A stretch of 41,402 nucleotides of DNA, from NCBI GenBank assembly GCA_964405735.1, contig CAYOPD010000024.1:1-41402 (forward strand). The letters are read 5' to 3'. This DNA comes from JADJLQ01 sp964405735 (GTDB lineage Bacteria > Bacteroidota > Bacteroidia > Chitinophagales > Saprospiraceae). Numbering within the stretch: position 1 is the stretch's first letter; each line of letters starts with the position of its first letter. Below the pieces are notes generated by a model. That model did no database searches. It was not told where the DNA came from and saw only the letters and a list, made by a program, of their open reading frames with translations. The translations under genes and the position numbers were made by a program. Below are positions 24,724-33,282 of the stretch, piece after piece.

Positions 24724-25197
24724 ATGTTGATTGAAGAGACGGTGACGGCCTGGCTCAATGAAAAATTTACTGAAGAAAGCTTCAGCGATTGTTTTGTGGT
24801 GGAAGTCAGTTTTAAACAACACCGGCTGGCCGTTTATCTTGATAGCGACCAGGGCCTGAGCCTTGATCGCTGTGCGGTCATCAGCCGGTGGCTGGGTCAT
24901 AAAATAGAAGAGATTGACCTGGTCCCGGATGCCTTCACCCTGGAAGTTTCTTCCACCGGGCTCGACCGGCCGCTTCAACTATACAGGCAATACCTGAAAA
25001 ATGTCGGGCGGGAAGTGACGGTGCACCTGGAATCCGGTAAAACGGTGGAAGGGAAACTGGCCGAAGTCCGGGATGGCCTGATCGTGCTGGCCAGTGAAAT
25101 TGTGGAGAAAGAAAAGAATAAAAAAGTAAAAAAAACCATTGAAACCTTGATTCATTTATCAGATGTTAAAAAAACATTCATTCAAATAAAATTTTGA
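24724..25197 (+). CDS. rimP: Ribosome maturation factor RimP
   Basis: A 157-residue cytoplasmic protein needed for maturation of the 30S subunit. The N-terminal domain contains 'CFVVEVSFKQHRLAVYLDSDQGLSLDRCAVISRWL', matching the family's 'v.v..D...gvsldDC..vSr.l'. 'DAFTLEVSSTGLDRPL' is the strongest RimP signature. The C-terminal Sm-like domain follows ('VTVHLESGKTVEGKLAEV'). The ATG at 24724 is used; an upstream TTG at 24682 would run through the leader hairpin. It is first in rimP-nusA-infB, with nusA starting three bases after its stop. Confidence 0.95.
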   Translation: MLIEETVTAWLNEKFTEESFSDCFVVEVSFKQHRLAVYLDSDQGLSLDRCAVISRWLGHKIEEIDLVPDAFTLEVSSTGLDRPLQLYRQYLKNVGREVTVHLESGKTVEGKLAEVRDGLIVLASEIVEKEKNKKVKKTIETLIHLSDVKKTFIQIKF

Positions 25198-25200
25198 TCC

Positions 25201-26454
25201 ATGATCAATTTAGTTGAAACCTTTTCGGAATTCAAAGCAGGCAAAAATATTGACCGGCCCACCCTGATGCGGGTGATGGAAGATGTCTTCCGTACCCTGA
25301 TCAAGAAAAAGTACGGTACGGACGAAAACTTTGACGTGATCGTGAACACCCAGAAAGGGGACCTCGAGTTGTGGCATGTCCGTCAGATCGTACCGGATGG
25401 TGAGGTTTCCGATCCCAACAAGGAAATTTCGGTTTCCGAAGCAAGGGAAATCGATCCGGATTATGACATCGGTGAAGAATGTTATGCCAAGCTTGAGTTG
25501 GAGGATTTTGGTCGCAGGTCTATTATGGCCGCCCGCCAGACCCTGATTTCAAGAATCCTTGAATTGGAAAAAGATGAAGTGTTCCAGAAATATGCAGAAC
25601 GCAAAGGGGAGATCATCCTCGGTGAGGTCAACCAGGTGCTTCCCCGTGAAATCCTGGTCATCGACGACACCACCGGCAATGAGCTGGTTTTACCCAAAGG
25701 GGAAATGATCAAAGCCGACCATTTCCGCAAAGGCGACATGGTCCGGGGAGTCATCAAGGATGTCGTGATGAAAAACAACCTGCCCTCCATCATCATCTCC
25801 CGGACAGACAATGCCTTCCTGGAAAAACTGATGGAACATGAAGTGCCCGAAATCGAGGACGGACTGATCACCATTAAAAATATCGTACGCATTCCGGGAG
25901 AACGGGCCAAGGTGGCCGTGGAATCCTATGACGACCGGATCGACCCGGTGGGCGCCTGCGTCGGTATGAAAGGATCCCGAATCCATGGAATTGTCCGGGA
26001 ACTGCGCAATGAAAACATAGATATCGTCAACTATACCAATAATCTGACCCTATATATTCAAAGGGCATTGACACCGGCGAAGGTGACCAAAATCGAAATC
26101 GACGAACAAAACAAAAGGGCCTCTGTTTTTCTCAAACCCGACCAGGTTTCCCTGGCCATCGGAAAAGGAGGTTCCAATATCCGGCTTGCCAGCAAGCTGA
26201 CCGGCTTTGAGATCGACGTATACCGCGATACGGAAGAAGGTGCGGAGATTGACGACGTCGACCTCGATGAATTTGCAGACGAGATCGAGGCCTGGATCAT
26301 CGATACCCTCAAAGGCATCGGTTGCGATACCGCCCGAAGCGTGCTTGCCCTGAGCCGGGAGGAACTCATTCGCAGATCAGACCTGGAAGATGAAACCGTG
26401 GATGAAGTATTGAGGATATTGTCGAGTGAAATGGAGGAGGAAAGCGGAAGCTGA
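25201..26454 (+). CDS. nusA: Transcription termination/antitermination factor NusA
   Basis: A 417-residue RNA-polymerase-binding protein that modulates pausing, termination and antitermination. The N-terminal polymerase-binding domain (1-125) is followed by an S1 domain (about 130-200) and two KH domains (about 205-345). The first contains 'DPVGACVGMKGSRIHGIVREL', the second 'LAIGKGGSNIRLASKL'. The C-terminal region is very acidic ('EEGAEIDDVDLDEFADEIEAW') and then has one helix-hairpin-helix-like repeat. Length is normal for Bacteroidota, lacking the second acidic repeat of E. coli. It lies between rimP and infB. Confidence 0.97.
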   Translation: MINLVETFSEFKAGKNIDRPTLMRVMEDVFRTLIKKKYGTDENFDVIVNTQKGDLELWHVRQIVPDGEVSDPNKEISVSEAREIDPDYDIGEECYAKLELEDFGRRSIMAARQTLISRILELEKDEVFQKYAERKGEIILGEVNQVLPREILVIDDTTGNELVLPKGEMIKADHFRKGDMVRGVIKDVVMKNNLPSIIISRTDNAFLEKLMEHEVPEIEDGLITIKNIVRIPGERAKVAVESYDDRIDPVGACVGMKGSRIHGIVRELRNENIDIVNYTNNLTLYIQRALTPAKVTKIEIDEQNKRASVFLKPDQVSLAIGKGGSNIRLASKLTGFEIDVYRDTEEGAEIDDVDLDEFADEIEAWIIDTLKGIGCDTARSVLALSREELIRRSDLEDETVDEVLRILSSEMEEESGS

Positions 26455-26498
26455 TCGGGCATCCGGGTGGATCGAATTTGGTATTTGAATAAAAATAT

Positions 26499-29228
26499 AT
26501 GGCTAAAAATTTAGTAAAAGCAGCTTCAGAATTCAACGTCGGGACCAGTTCCATCGTAGAGCACCTGCAAAAAAAGGGCTTTGCCATTGACAACAAACCC
26601 AACGCTAAGATTTCTGACGAAATGTATGACGAACTCATTAAAGAGTTCAGTTCATCCATGGCTGTAAAAGAAAAAGCAGAGGCGTTAGTCATAGGAAAGT
26701 CAGGCTCTGCCCATGCCCCAGTGCGTAAAGAAGCCGTTCCTCCACCCCCACCTCCACCCCCTCCTGCCCCCAGGCCGGCTAAACCGATCCAGGAAGCTCC
26801 GGCCGCCGAGGTTAAGGCACCCAAAAAAGAAGAAGAAATCAGCCGTACGCTGCCCGAAGCTCCAAAATTGAAAGTGGTCGATAAAATTGACCTGGAAGCA
26901 AGGAAAAAGAAAAAACCGGCCGAAACCGAAGAACCGGCCACTTCAGAGCCGGAAATACCCGCCGCAGTCGAAAAACCCAAAGTAGCCCCTCCCGCAGAAC
27001 CTGTCGCGGAGGAACCCGCTGGTGAAGAAATGCACCGGGCCGAAACGCCTCAATTGAAAGGCCTTAAAATCCTGGGCAAGATCGATACCGACAAATTTGA
27101 CAAGTCCAAAAAGAAGAAGGAGGAGCCCGCTGCAGCCACTCCCGCAGATGCCGCCAGGAAAAAACTGGTTGCTTCCTCGGATGAAGAATTAAGAAAAAAG
27201 AGAAAACGCAAACGCAAAAAGGTGGAGACGGGGACTCCCGGAGAATCCGACCAAAGAGGAACAACTACTGGCAACCGGCCCGGCCGAACCGGCAGGGATG
27301 AAAACAAAGAAATTTCCCAAAAAGAGATCGACGACCAGATCAGGGCTACCATGGCACGCCTGGGCGGAGGCTCAAAAAGCAGACGGCAGAAAATCAGAAG
27401 GGATAACCGGTCCAGGATCCGGGAAAAAATTGAAATGGAAGAACAGGCACAATCCGATGCCGATATCCAGGTGACTGAATTCATGACCGTGTCCGAACTC
27501 GCATCCCTGCTCAATGTAAAACCCGCCCAGGTGATCATGACCTGTATGAATCTCGGGGTGATCGTATCCATCAATCAGCGTCTCGATGCAGAGATCATCG
27601 AACTGGTAGCCGAAGAGTTTGGACACAAAGTCATATTTATTTCAGCCGAAGAGTCCACAGATAGCGAGGAGGAAGAAGAGGATGCACCGGAGGATCTCGT
27701 TCCGCGGGCACCGATCGTTACGGTCATGGGACACGTCGATCATGGGAAAACCTCCCTGCTGGACTATATCCGCAGCGCCAACGTGGTATCCGGGGAAGCC
27801 GGGGGCATCACCCAGCATATCGGTGCCTATGAAGTAAAAGTCGGAGACAAACAAATCACCTTCCTCGATACCCCCGGCCACGAAGCCTTTACGGCCATGC
27901 GGGCAAGAGGAACCAAAATGACAGACGTGGCCATCATCATTGTGGCCGCGGATGACAATGTGATGCCGCAGACCAAGGAAGCCATATCGCACGCCCAGGC
28001 AGCCAATGTGCCTATTGTCTTTGCCATCAATAAAATCGATAAACCCGGCGCCAGCCCGGAAAGAATAAAGCAGGAACTCGCGTCCATGAACCTGCTGGTG
28101 GAAGAATGGGGCGGAAAGATCCAATCCCAGGATATATCTGCCAAAACCGGGCTGAATGTAGACAAACTCATGGAAAAGATTCTGCTCGAAGCCGAAGTAC
28201 TCGATCTTAAGGCAAACCCCGAACGGCTCGCCACGGGCGTGGTCATCGAGGCCTCCCTGGATAAAGGAAGGGGCTATGTGACCAAATTGCTCGTGCAAAA
28301 CGGTACGCTTCATGTAGGGGATGCCCTTCTCGCAGGGGAACATTTTGGAAGGGTCAAAGCCATGTTTAATGAATGGGGTCAAAAAACGGCCTCAGCCGAT
28401 CCTTCCAGCCCCGTCCTGGTCCTCGGAATGGCCGGGGCACCCCAGGCAGGAGAGAAATTTAAGGTTTATGAAGATGAAGCAGAAGCTAAAGAATTGGGCC
28501 TGCGCAGGGCGCAAATCAACCGGGAACTGGCTACCCGTACGAATAAACGAATCTCCCTGGATGAAATAGGAAGACGGCTTGCCCTGGGTACCTTCAAAGA
28601 ACTTAAGGTGATCGTAAAAGGAGACGTGGACGGTTCCGTGGAAGCTTTGTCCGACTCCCTCATCAAACTGTCCATAGAAAAAATACAGGTATCGGTGATT
28701 CACAAAGCAGTGGGTGGAATTACAGAATCCGATGTCCTGCTCGCTTCGGCTTCGGATGCCATCATCATTGGCTTCCAGGTGCGCCCGTCGGCTTCTGCCA
28801 GAAAACTGGCCGAAAAAGAAGGGGTCGAAATCAAGACGTATTCCATCATCTACGAGGCCATCAATGAAATCAAGTCAGCCATGGAAGGTATGATGGAACC
28901 CACCCGTGAAGAAAAAGTGATCGCAATGGTGGAGGTCCGGGAAGTCTTCAAGATCTCCAAAGTGGGTACGGTAGCCGGCTGTTTTGTCACCGAAGGAAAA
29001 ATCATGAAAAACACTCCGATACGACTTATCCGGGATGGTATTGTGATTTATCCCGCCCGCGAAAGCAATACGGCCAAAATCGCGGCCCTTAAACGATTCA
29101 AAGAGGATGTCAAAGAGGTCAAGAGTGGTATGGAATGTGGCATATCCATTGAAAACTTCAGCGATATCAAAGCCGGGGATATCATTGAAGGATACGAAAT
29201 CAGCGAAATCAAAGCCAAATTAAACTGA
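26499..29228 (+). CDS. infB: Translation initiation factor IF-2
   Basis: A 909-residue GTPase that brings initiator tRNA to the 30S subunit. Residues 1-55 are the N-terminal helical domain ('VKAASEFNVGTSSIVEHLQKKG' region). About 60-320 is a low-complexity linker with a nine-proline run and alternating Glu/Lys/Ala blocks. The G domain carries G1 GHVDHGKT (411-418), DTPGH (457-461) and NKID (511-514). Domains II-IV follow, ending with the tRNA-binding C2 domain ('GMECGISIENFSDIKAGDIIEGYE'). It is the third gene of the operon, 44 bases after nusA, and is followed by a TTG-start gene 26 bases on. Confidence 0.97.
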   Translation: MAKNLVKAASEFNVGTSSIVEHLQKKGFAIDNKPNAKISDEMYDELIKEFSSSMAVKEKAEALVIGKSGSAHAPVRKEAVPPPPPPPPPAPRPAKPIQEAPAAEVKAPKKEEEISRTLPEAPKLKVVDKIDLEARKKKKPAETEEPATSEPEIPAAVEKPKVAPPAEPVAEEPAGEEMHRAETPQLKGLKILGKIDTDKFDKSKKKKEEPAAATPADAARKKLVASSDEELRKKRKRKRKKVETGTPGESDQRGTTTGNRPGRTGRDENKEISQKEIDDQIRATMARLGGGSKSRRQKIRRDNRSRIREKIEMEEQAQSDADIQVTEFMTVSELASLLNVKPAQVIMTCMNLGVIVSINQRLDAEIIELVAEEFGHKVIFISAEESTDSEEEEEDAPEDLVPRAPIVTVMGHVDHGKTSLLDYIRSANVVSGEAGGITQHIGAYEVKVGDKQITFLDTPGHEAFTAMRARGTKMTDVAIIIVAADDNVMPQTKEAISHAQAANVPIVFAINKIDKPGASPERIKQELASMNLLVEEWGGKIQSQDISAKTGLNVDKLMEKILLEAEVLDLKANPERLATGVVIEASLDKGRGYVTKLLVQNGTLHVGDALLAGEHFGRVKAMFNEWGQKTASADPSSPVLVLGMAGAPQAGEKFKVYEDEAEAKELGLRRAQINRELATRTNKRISLDEIGRRLALGTFKELKVIVKGDVDGSVEALSDSLIKLSIEKIQVSVIHKAVGGITESDVLLASASDAIIIGFQVRPSASARKLAEKEGVEIKTYSIIYEAINEIKSAMEGMMEPTREEKVIAMVEVREVFKISKVGTVAGCFVTEGKIMKNTPIRLIRDGIVIYPARESNTAKIAALKRFKEDVKEVKSGMECGISIENFSDIKAGDIIEGYEISEIKAKLN

Positions 29229-29254
29229 CCGGGAAACATCAGGACCCAGGGTCT

Positions 29255-30010
29255 TTGAAGTCAAGGCTGGATGCCTGGGCTGATCAGTTTGAAACACCCG
29301 CGTTCATCCCGCAGGATCCGGTGGCCGTTCCCCATGCTTTCGAGCATCCTGCCGACATCGAGATCAGCGGCTTGTTTGCCGCCGTTTTTTCATGGGGCCT
29401 TAGAAAAACCATCCTGGCGAAGAGTTTTAGCCTGATGGACCTCATGGACCGGTCTCCATTGGATTTCATACTCCATCACCGGGAGTCGGATCTCGCGCGG
29501 TTAAGGGACTTCAGGCACCGCACCTTTCAGTACGATGATTTGATGTATTTCATTCGTTTCCTGAATTCCCATTACGGGCGTCATCCCTCCCTGGAATCCG
29601 CCTTCCTCCCCAATGAAAAATTTACTGGCATGGAAGACAGCCTTGAATTTTTTCATCGTTATTTCTTCAGCCTGGAGGGGGCTCCGCGCAGGACGCAGAA
29701 ACACATCCCCCACCCGGGTTCCGGTTCGACCTGCAAAAGGCTGTGCATGTACCTCCGATGGATGGTGCGGCCGGCAGACAAAGGAGTCGATTTTGGACTC
29801 TGGCGTTCCATCCGTACAAGCGACCTGCTCATCCCACTAGATATCCATGTACACCGGGTAGCAGCGCGGCTGGGCCTGATCCGTGGGAAAAACAAAAACT
29901 GGAAAACCGTTTTAGAACTGACCGGGGTGCTCAAAGAACTTGAACCCGACGATCCGGTCAAATATGATTTTGCCCTTTTTAACCTTGGGCAATTGAAGCA
30001 GCCATTTTAA
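29255..30010 (+). CDS. TIGR02757/DUF2400 family protein
   Basis: A 251-residue cytoplasmic protein whose family signature is clear: 'FIPQDPVAVPHAFEHPADIEISGLFAAVFSWGLRKTIL' near the N-terminus, and 'CKRLCMYLRWMVRPADKGVDFGLW' in the middle. The following 'LIPLDIHVHRVAARLGL' resembles the catalytic-Asp segment of HhH-GPD DNA glycosylases such as endonuclease III ('AVDTHV.RVSNRLG'). The closing 'VKYDFALFNLGQ' also has a counterpart there. A DNA-lesion role is therefore plausible, though unproven. The only reasonable start is a TTG at 29255; no in-frame ATG or GTG lies between the infB stop and it. It probably shares the infB transcript. Confidence 0.85.
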   Translation: MKSRLDAWADQFETPAFIPQDPVAVPHAFEHPADIEISGLFAAVFSWGLRKTILAKSFSLMDLMDRSPLDFILHHRESDLARLRDFRHRTFQYDDLMYFIRFLNSHYGRHPSLESAFLPNEKFTGMEDSLEFFHRYFFSLEGAPRRTQKHIPHPGSGSTCKRLCMYLRWMVRPADKGVDFGLWRSIRTSDLLIPLDIHVHRVAARLGLIRGKNKNWKTVLELTGVLKELEPDDPVKYDFALFNLGQLKQPF

Positions 30011-30029
30011 TGGGACCAACCCCTGTCCG

Positions 30030-30416
30030 TTAAAGGATGTCTTTTTCAAACCGGAGTTCATGGATCAATTTAATCCCATCTGCGGCTTTGAACGAAATAT
30101 ATACCCTGTATTTGGATTTATCGGCCATCAGGCTTCCGATGCCCATGCTGGAATCTTTTCCTTTGCTGACCCCTTCATGTATGGTCTTGCCGGATTTGAG
30201 GCCCATGGATTGTACAAAACCCATGATTTTTTCGATAGCCTGGGGTTTGGGCAGCATTTGCTCCTGCTCGTCAATGGTGACGGCAACTTCCTGGGTTAAA
30301 TTTTTCTCGAAATATTCCTTATCACCCCTTATCATGGCATCCACCGTAGTCCTGATGGATTGAGCCCCAAGGGGCAAGGTGACATAAAGAACAAAAAATA
30401 AAGAGATTACTCTCAT
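30030..30416 (-). CDS. DUF4783 family exported protein
   Basis: A 128-residue protein with a signal peptide (about 1-18, 'LFFVLYVTLPLGAQS') and an NTF2-like domain of the DUF4783 type. It contains an N-terminal helix with 'DAMIRGDKEYFEKNLTQEVAVTI', a central 'AIEKIMGFV' helix, and C-terminal strands ('GSLMADKSKYRVYISFKAADGIKLIHELRFEKD'). It is probably periplasmic. Function unknown. It converges on the TIGR02757 gene (19 bases between) and diverges from gpmI. Confidence 0.82.
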   Translation of the reverse strand: MRVISLFFVLYVTLPLGAQSIRTTVDAMIRGDKEYFEKNLTQEVAVTIDEQEQMLPKPQAIEKIMGFVQSMGLKSGKTIHEGVSKGKDSSMGIGSLMADKSKYRVYISFKAADGIKLIHELRFEKDIL

Positions 30417-30515
30417 CTTAACTATTTTAGTTTAAAACCTTTAACTGACGTTGCTTTGTTCAAATTTTTAGCTAATTAATAGTTAAATTATAAAGTTACC
30501 AATGGATGCAAACCC

Positions 30516-30523
30516 TAATTTTG
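30516..30523 (+). promoter_or_regulatory. Predicted -7 element of gpmI
   Basis: TAATTTTG matches TAnnTTTG, 16 bases before the gpmI ATG, in the AT-rich divergent gap shared with the DUF4783 gene. Confidence 0.5.
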
Positions 30524-30538
30524 CAAAAATTTTTTATA

Positions 30539-32053
30539 ATGGAAGTGAAGAAACTGGCCCTGATCATTCTTGATGGATGGGGCTTGGGTCCGGATTACAA
30601 TGCGGATGCCATCGCCCGGGCCAATACCCCTTTTTTTGATCAGGCCTGGCAAAAAAATCCTCATACCACCCTGGTGACTTTTGGCGAAGAAGTGGGCCTG
30701 CCTGAAGGCCAGATGGGAAATTCAGAAGTAGGTCATCTCAATCTTGGTGCTGGCCGCATCGTATACCAGGAACTGGCCAGGATCAACCGCGCGATCCGTA
30801 CCGGCGAACTCAAATCAAATCCCGAACTCAACGCCCTGCTCAGCCGCTGTAAGGAAAAAGGCAATACCCTTCATCTTCTCGGTCTGCTTTCGGACGGCGG
30901 GGTGCATTCCCACATCGACCATTTGCTGGCTCTCTGCGATATTATTGAGCCCTGGCAACTCAAAGCAGTCCGGATCCACGCCTTCGCCGATGGACGCGAT
31001 ACCGACCCAAAGATGGGCAAAGCGTTTGTCTCGAGGCTCCTGAACCATCTGAAAGGGAAAAATACGGCACTGGCTACCATCGTGGGAAGGTATTACGCCA
31101 TGGACCGCGACAAACGGTGGGAAAGGGTCAAAAAAGCCTATGATCTCCTGATCCACGGCAAAGGAGAAATGGTCTCCGACCCCCTGGCTGCCATGGAAAA
31201 CGCATATAAAAATGGCATCACGGATGAATTTTTGGAGCCCATCGTTGTCAGCGGGCTTTCCTCCAGCACCATTAAGGAAGGGGATGCCGTTTTATTTTTC
31301 AATTTCCGGACCGACCGTCCAAGGCAAATCACCGAAGTCTTGCACCAGCGGGACATGCCCGAACAAGGCATGCAGAAACTGGACCTCGATTACGTGACTA
31401 TGACCGAATACGATACCAGCTATAAGAATGTCCGTGTCCTGTTTAAAACGGACAATCTCAACAATACCCTCGGAGAAGTACTCTCACGGCAAGGCATTTC
31501 CCAACTGAGGATTGCCGAAACCGAAAAATATCCCCACGTGACTTTTTTCTTTTCGGGTGGCCGGGAAAATCCCTTTGATAAAGAGGAACGAATCCTCATT
31601 CCCTCCCCGAAAGTCCCCACCTATGACCTGCAGCCTCAAATGTCTGCTCCGGAAGTTACCGCGGCCCTGCTCCGGCATTGGGAAACTCAAAGTCCCGGCT
31701 TTATCTGTCTCAATTTTGCCAACGCCGATATGGTGGGCCATACCGGGGTTTTCAGCGCTGGCATGGTCGCAGCTGAAACGGTGGACCACTGCCTTGCCCA
31801 ACTGGTGGAAGCCGGCCTGAAAAAAGGATATCAGTTTCTTTTGTTGGCAGATCACGGCAATGCAGATTGTATGATCAATCCCGATGGTTCCCCAAACACG
31901 GCCCATACCAAAAATCCCGTGCCCCTGATTTATATTGGCGACCTTCCCCTGAACCTCGCCCAAGGTAAACTGGGAGACATAGCTCCAACTATTCTTACTT
32001 TAATGGGATTGAACATCCCGCAAGAAATGACAGGGAAGGTTTTGAGCAGTGAG
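30539..32053 (+). CDS. gpmI: 2,3-bisphosphoglycerate-independent phosphoglycerate mutase (3' end in gap)
   Basis: The visible 505 residues make an almost complete iPGM, the cofactor-independent enzyme that interconverts 3- and 2-phosphoglycerate in glycolysis. Phosphoserine nucleophile Ser62 lies in 'MGNSEVGHLNLGAGR'. Metal ligands lie in 'ILDGWG', 'ADMVGHTG' and 'ADHGNAD'. Substrate-binding 'SDGGVHSH' and 'FADGRDTDP' are intact. The C-terminus reaches 'MTGKVLSSE', which is where family members usually end, so only the stop codon and perhaps a few residues are lost in the N-run that follows. I used the ATG at 30539. The enzyme itself does not appear broken; the truncation is an assembly effect. 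Confidence 0.96.
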
Positions 32054-32153
32054 NNNNNNNNNNNNNNNNNNNNNNNNNNNNNNNNNNNNNNNNNNNNNNN
32101 NNNNNNNNNNNNNNNNNNNNNNNNNNNNNNNNNNNNNNNNNNNNNNNNNNNNN
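32054..32153. other. Assembly gap of exactly 100 N
   Basis: A run of 100 N, a common placeholder for a gap of unknown length. It begins inside the last codons of gpmI and ends within a heptad repeat, so the missing sequence probably consists mostly of that repeat array. Confidence 0.98.
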
Positions 32154-32154
32154 G

Positions 32155-32189
32155 GATCGTTGCTCACAGTTCATAGCTCACAACTCGCC
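32155..32189. repeat. Heptad array right of the assembly gap
   Basis: Five 7-base units in phase (GATCGTT, GCTCACA, GTTCATA, GCTCACA, ACTCGCC) lie directly after the N-run. Units 2-4 are convincing. The array probably continues leftward into the gap up to the gpmI stop codon. Confidence 0.6.
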
Positions 32190-32201
32190 CTTTTGCCCCA
32201 C

Positions 32202-32237
32202 AAAAAAAGGCCGATGTTTGCGACACCGGCCTTTTTT
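32202..32237. terminator. Bidirectional terminator between gpmI and the DUF2911 gene
   Basis: An A7 run (32202-32208) precedes a hairpin with arms GGCCG-A-TGT and ACA-C-CGGCC (one A/C mismatch, 5-base loop), followed by a T6 run (32232-32237). It reads as an intrinsic terminator on both strands and sits between two convergent genes. Confidence 0.85.
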
Positions 32238-32255
32238 CCAGGAATTTTTTAGTGC

Positions 32256-33110
32256 TTACTTTTTCATGGCAGTCCATTCTGCAATGGATTTTTCATTCAT
32301 TTTGACATAGTCGTTGTTATTGGCTTCTTTGGCTTTGGCCAGGGACTGATTGGCAGCGGCTATGGCTTCGGAGGTCTTTCCGGCTTTTGCCAAAATGAGG
32401 CTGTAAGCTCTCAGGTTCCAAAACTGATTGGCACCCATGCTTACTCCTTTGCCAGCCCACTCCACGGCTTTATTAATGTCTTTGCCGCTGGTCATATAAT
32501 AGTTAGCGGCAGCCATATAATCATTGGCGGAAGGGCCGCTCATGACCGCATTGATGCTGGATACGACTTTCGAATCCGTGTTGACATCGATGTTGAAGGC
32601 TACTCGGGTATATTCCCAGGCAATAAAGAGGTCAACGCCACCGTCTTTCAGGTTGTCAAACTCAATGGTAAAGGTTTCTTTCATTCTGGACATTTTCTCG
32701 GCCTTCGCCATGAAACGGATCGCCTCGTCTTCCATCTTATAGCCATCTCCGCCGGGAACGTTCAGATCGGCGTTTTTGTGCAGGACGATGGTCCATTCCA
32801 TTTCGCCGGGAATGGTGAATAATGAATACTTCCCTTTTTTAACCTCTTTTCCATTGATTTTCACATCATCGCTAAAGGTGATTTTGGAACCTGCATTGGC
32901 ACCGGTCCTCCAAAACTGGCCAAAAGGCACGAGGTCACCAAAAATTTTGCGGCCTTTGGCACTCGGGCGGCTGTAATCAACCGTGATGGTGGATAAGCCT
33001 ACTGCTTGCTCCAGTTTAGCACCCGGGCTTGCGGCGGGAGTTCGGATTTGGGCTTCCAGGCTGGCCAGGCATGCGGTCAATACAAAAAACAGGATGATCG
33101 ATCTTTTCAT
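32256..33110 (-). CDS. DUF2911 family exported protein
   Basis: A 284-residue secreted protein. A signal peptide (about 1-20, 'ILFFVLTACLASLEAQ') is followed by the DUF2911 domain: 'VGLSTITVDYSRPSAKGRKIFGDLVPFGQFWRTGANAGSKITFSDDVKINGKEVKKGKYSLFTIPG' is highly characteristic. The C-terminal third (about 190-284) is helical with TPR-like spacing ('AANYYMTSGKDINKAVEWAGKGVSMG', 'AYSLILAKAGKTSEAIAAANQSLAKA'). A cysteine in the signal ('LTAC') could make it a lipoprotein, but the 'LEAQ' cleavage site is as good. Function unknown. Confidence 0.92.
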   Translation of the reverse strand: MKRSIILFFVLTACLASLEAQIRTPAASPGAKLEQAVGLSTITVDYSRPSAKGRKIFGDLVPFGQFWRTGANAGSKITFSDDVKINGKEVKKGKYSLFTIPGEMEWTIVLHKNADLNVPGGDGYKMEDEAIRFMAKAEKMSRMKETFTIEFDNLKDGGVDLFIAWEYTRVAFNIDVNTDSKVVSSINAVMSGPSANDYMAAANYYMTSGKDINKAVEWAGKGVSMGANQFWNLRAYSLILAKAGKTSEAIAAANQSLAKAKEANNNDYVKMNEKSIAEWTAMKK

Positions 33111-33143
33111 TTTAAATGAGTTTATAGTTATATAATTAGGTCG

Positions 33144-33151
33144 CAAATTTA
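33144..33151 (-). promoter_or_regulatory. Predicted -7 element of the DUF2911 gene
   Basis: TAAATTTG on the minus strand matches TAnnTTTG and gives a leader of about 27 bases. Confidence 0.5.
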
Positions 33152-33216
33152 ATTAAAAATAACCGTTAACAGCCTGTGCTTTACGCTTTAATGATAGTTT
33201 AAATATATGTTAAAAA

Positions 33217-33250
33217 GTGAGGGGGTGACTTAAGTGAGGGGGTGACTTAA
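33217..33250. promoter_or_regulatory. Perfect 17-bp tandem repeat, candidate operator
   Basis: GTGAGGGGGTGACTTAA occurs twice head to tail (33217-33233 and 33234-33250). At the join and the end, TTAAGT (33230-33235) and ACTTAA (33245-33250) form an inverted repeat with 9 bases between, so each copy can be read as a symmetric site. It is 32 bases upstream of the first ATG of the cytochrome/DUF1501 operon, where a regulator would act. No clear TAnnTTTG is seen downstream (TGTTTTTG at about 33259-33266 is nearest), as may happen for an activator-dependent promoter. Confidence 0.55.
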
Positions 33251-33282
33251 ATATTATCCTGTTTTTGTAATTTCATGCGGAG

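Noticed and set aside
27642..28382. 246-codon minus-strand open frame within infB
   Set aside because: It lies wholly opposite the conserved G domain of IF-2; composition and content are those of an antisense shadow.
30539..32053. gpmI as a pseudogene
   Set aside because: All catalytic motifs are intact and the sequence stops only because of the N-run; the C-terminus is nearly at its usual end.
32049..32252. Open frame spanning the N-run
   Set aside because: It exists only because N codons were read as open; the part after the gap is heptad repeat and terminator.
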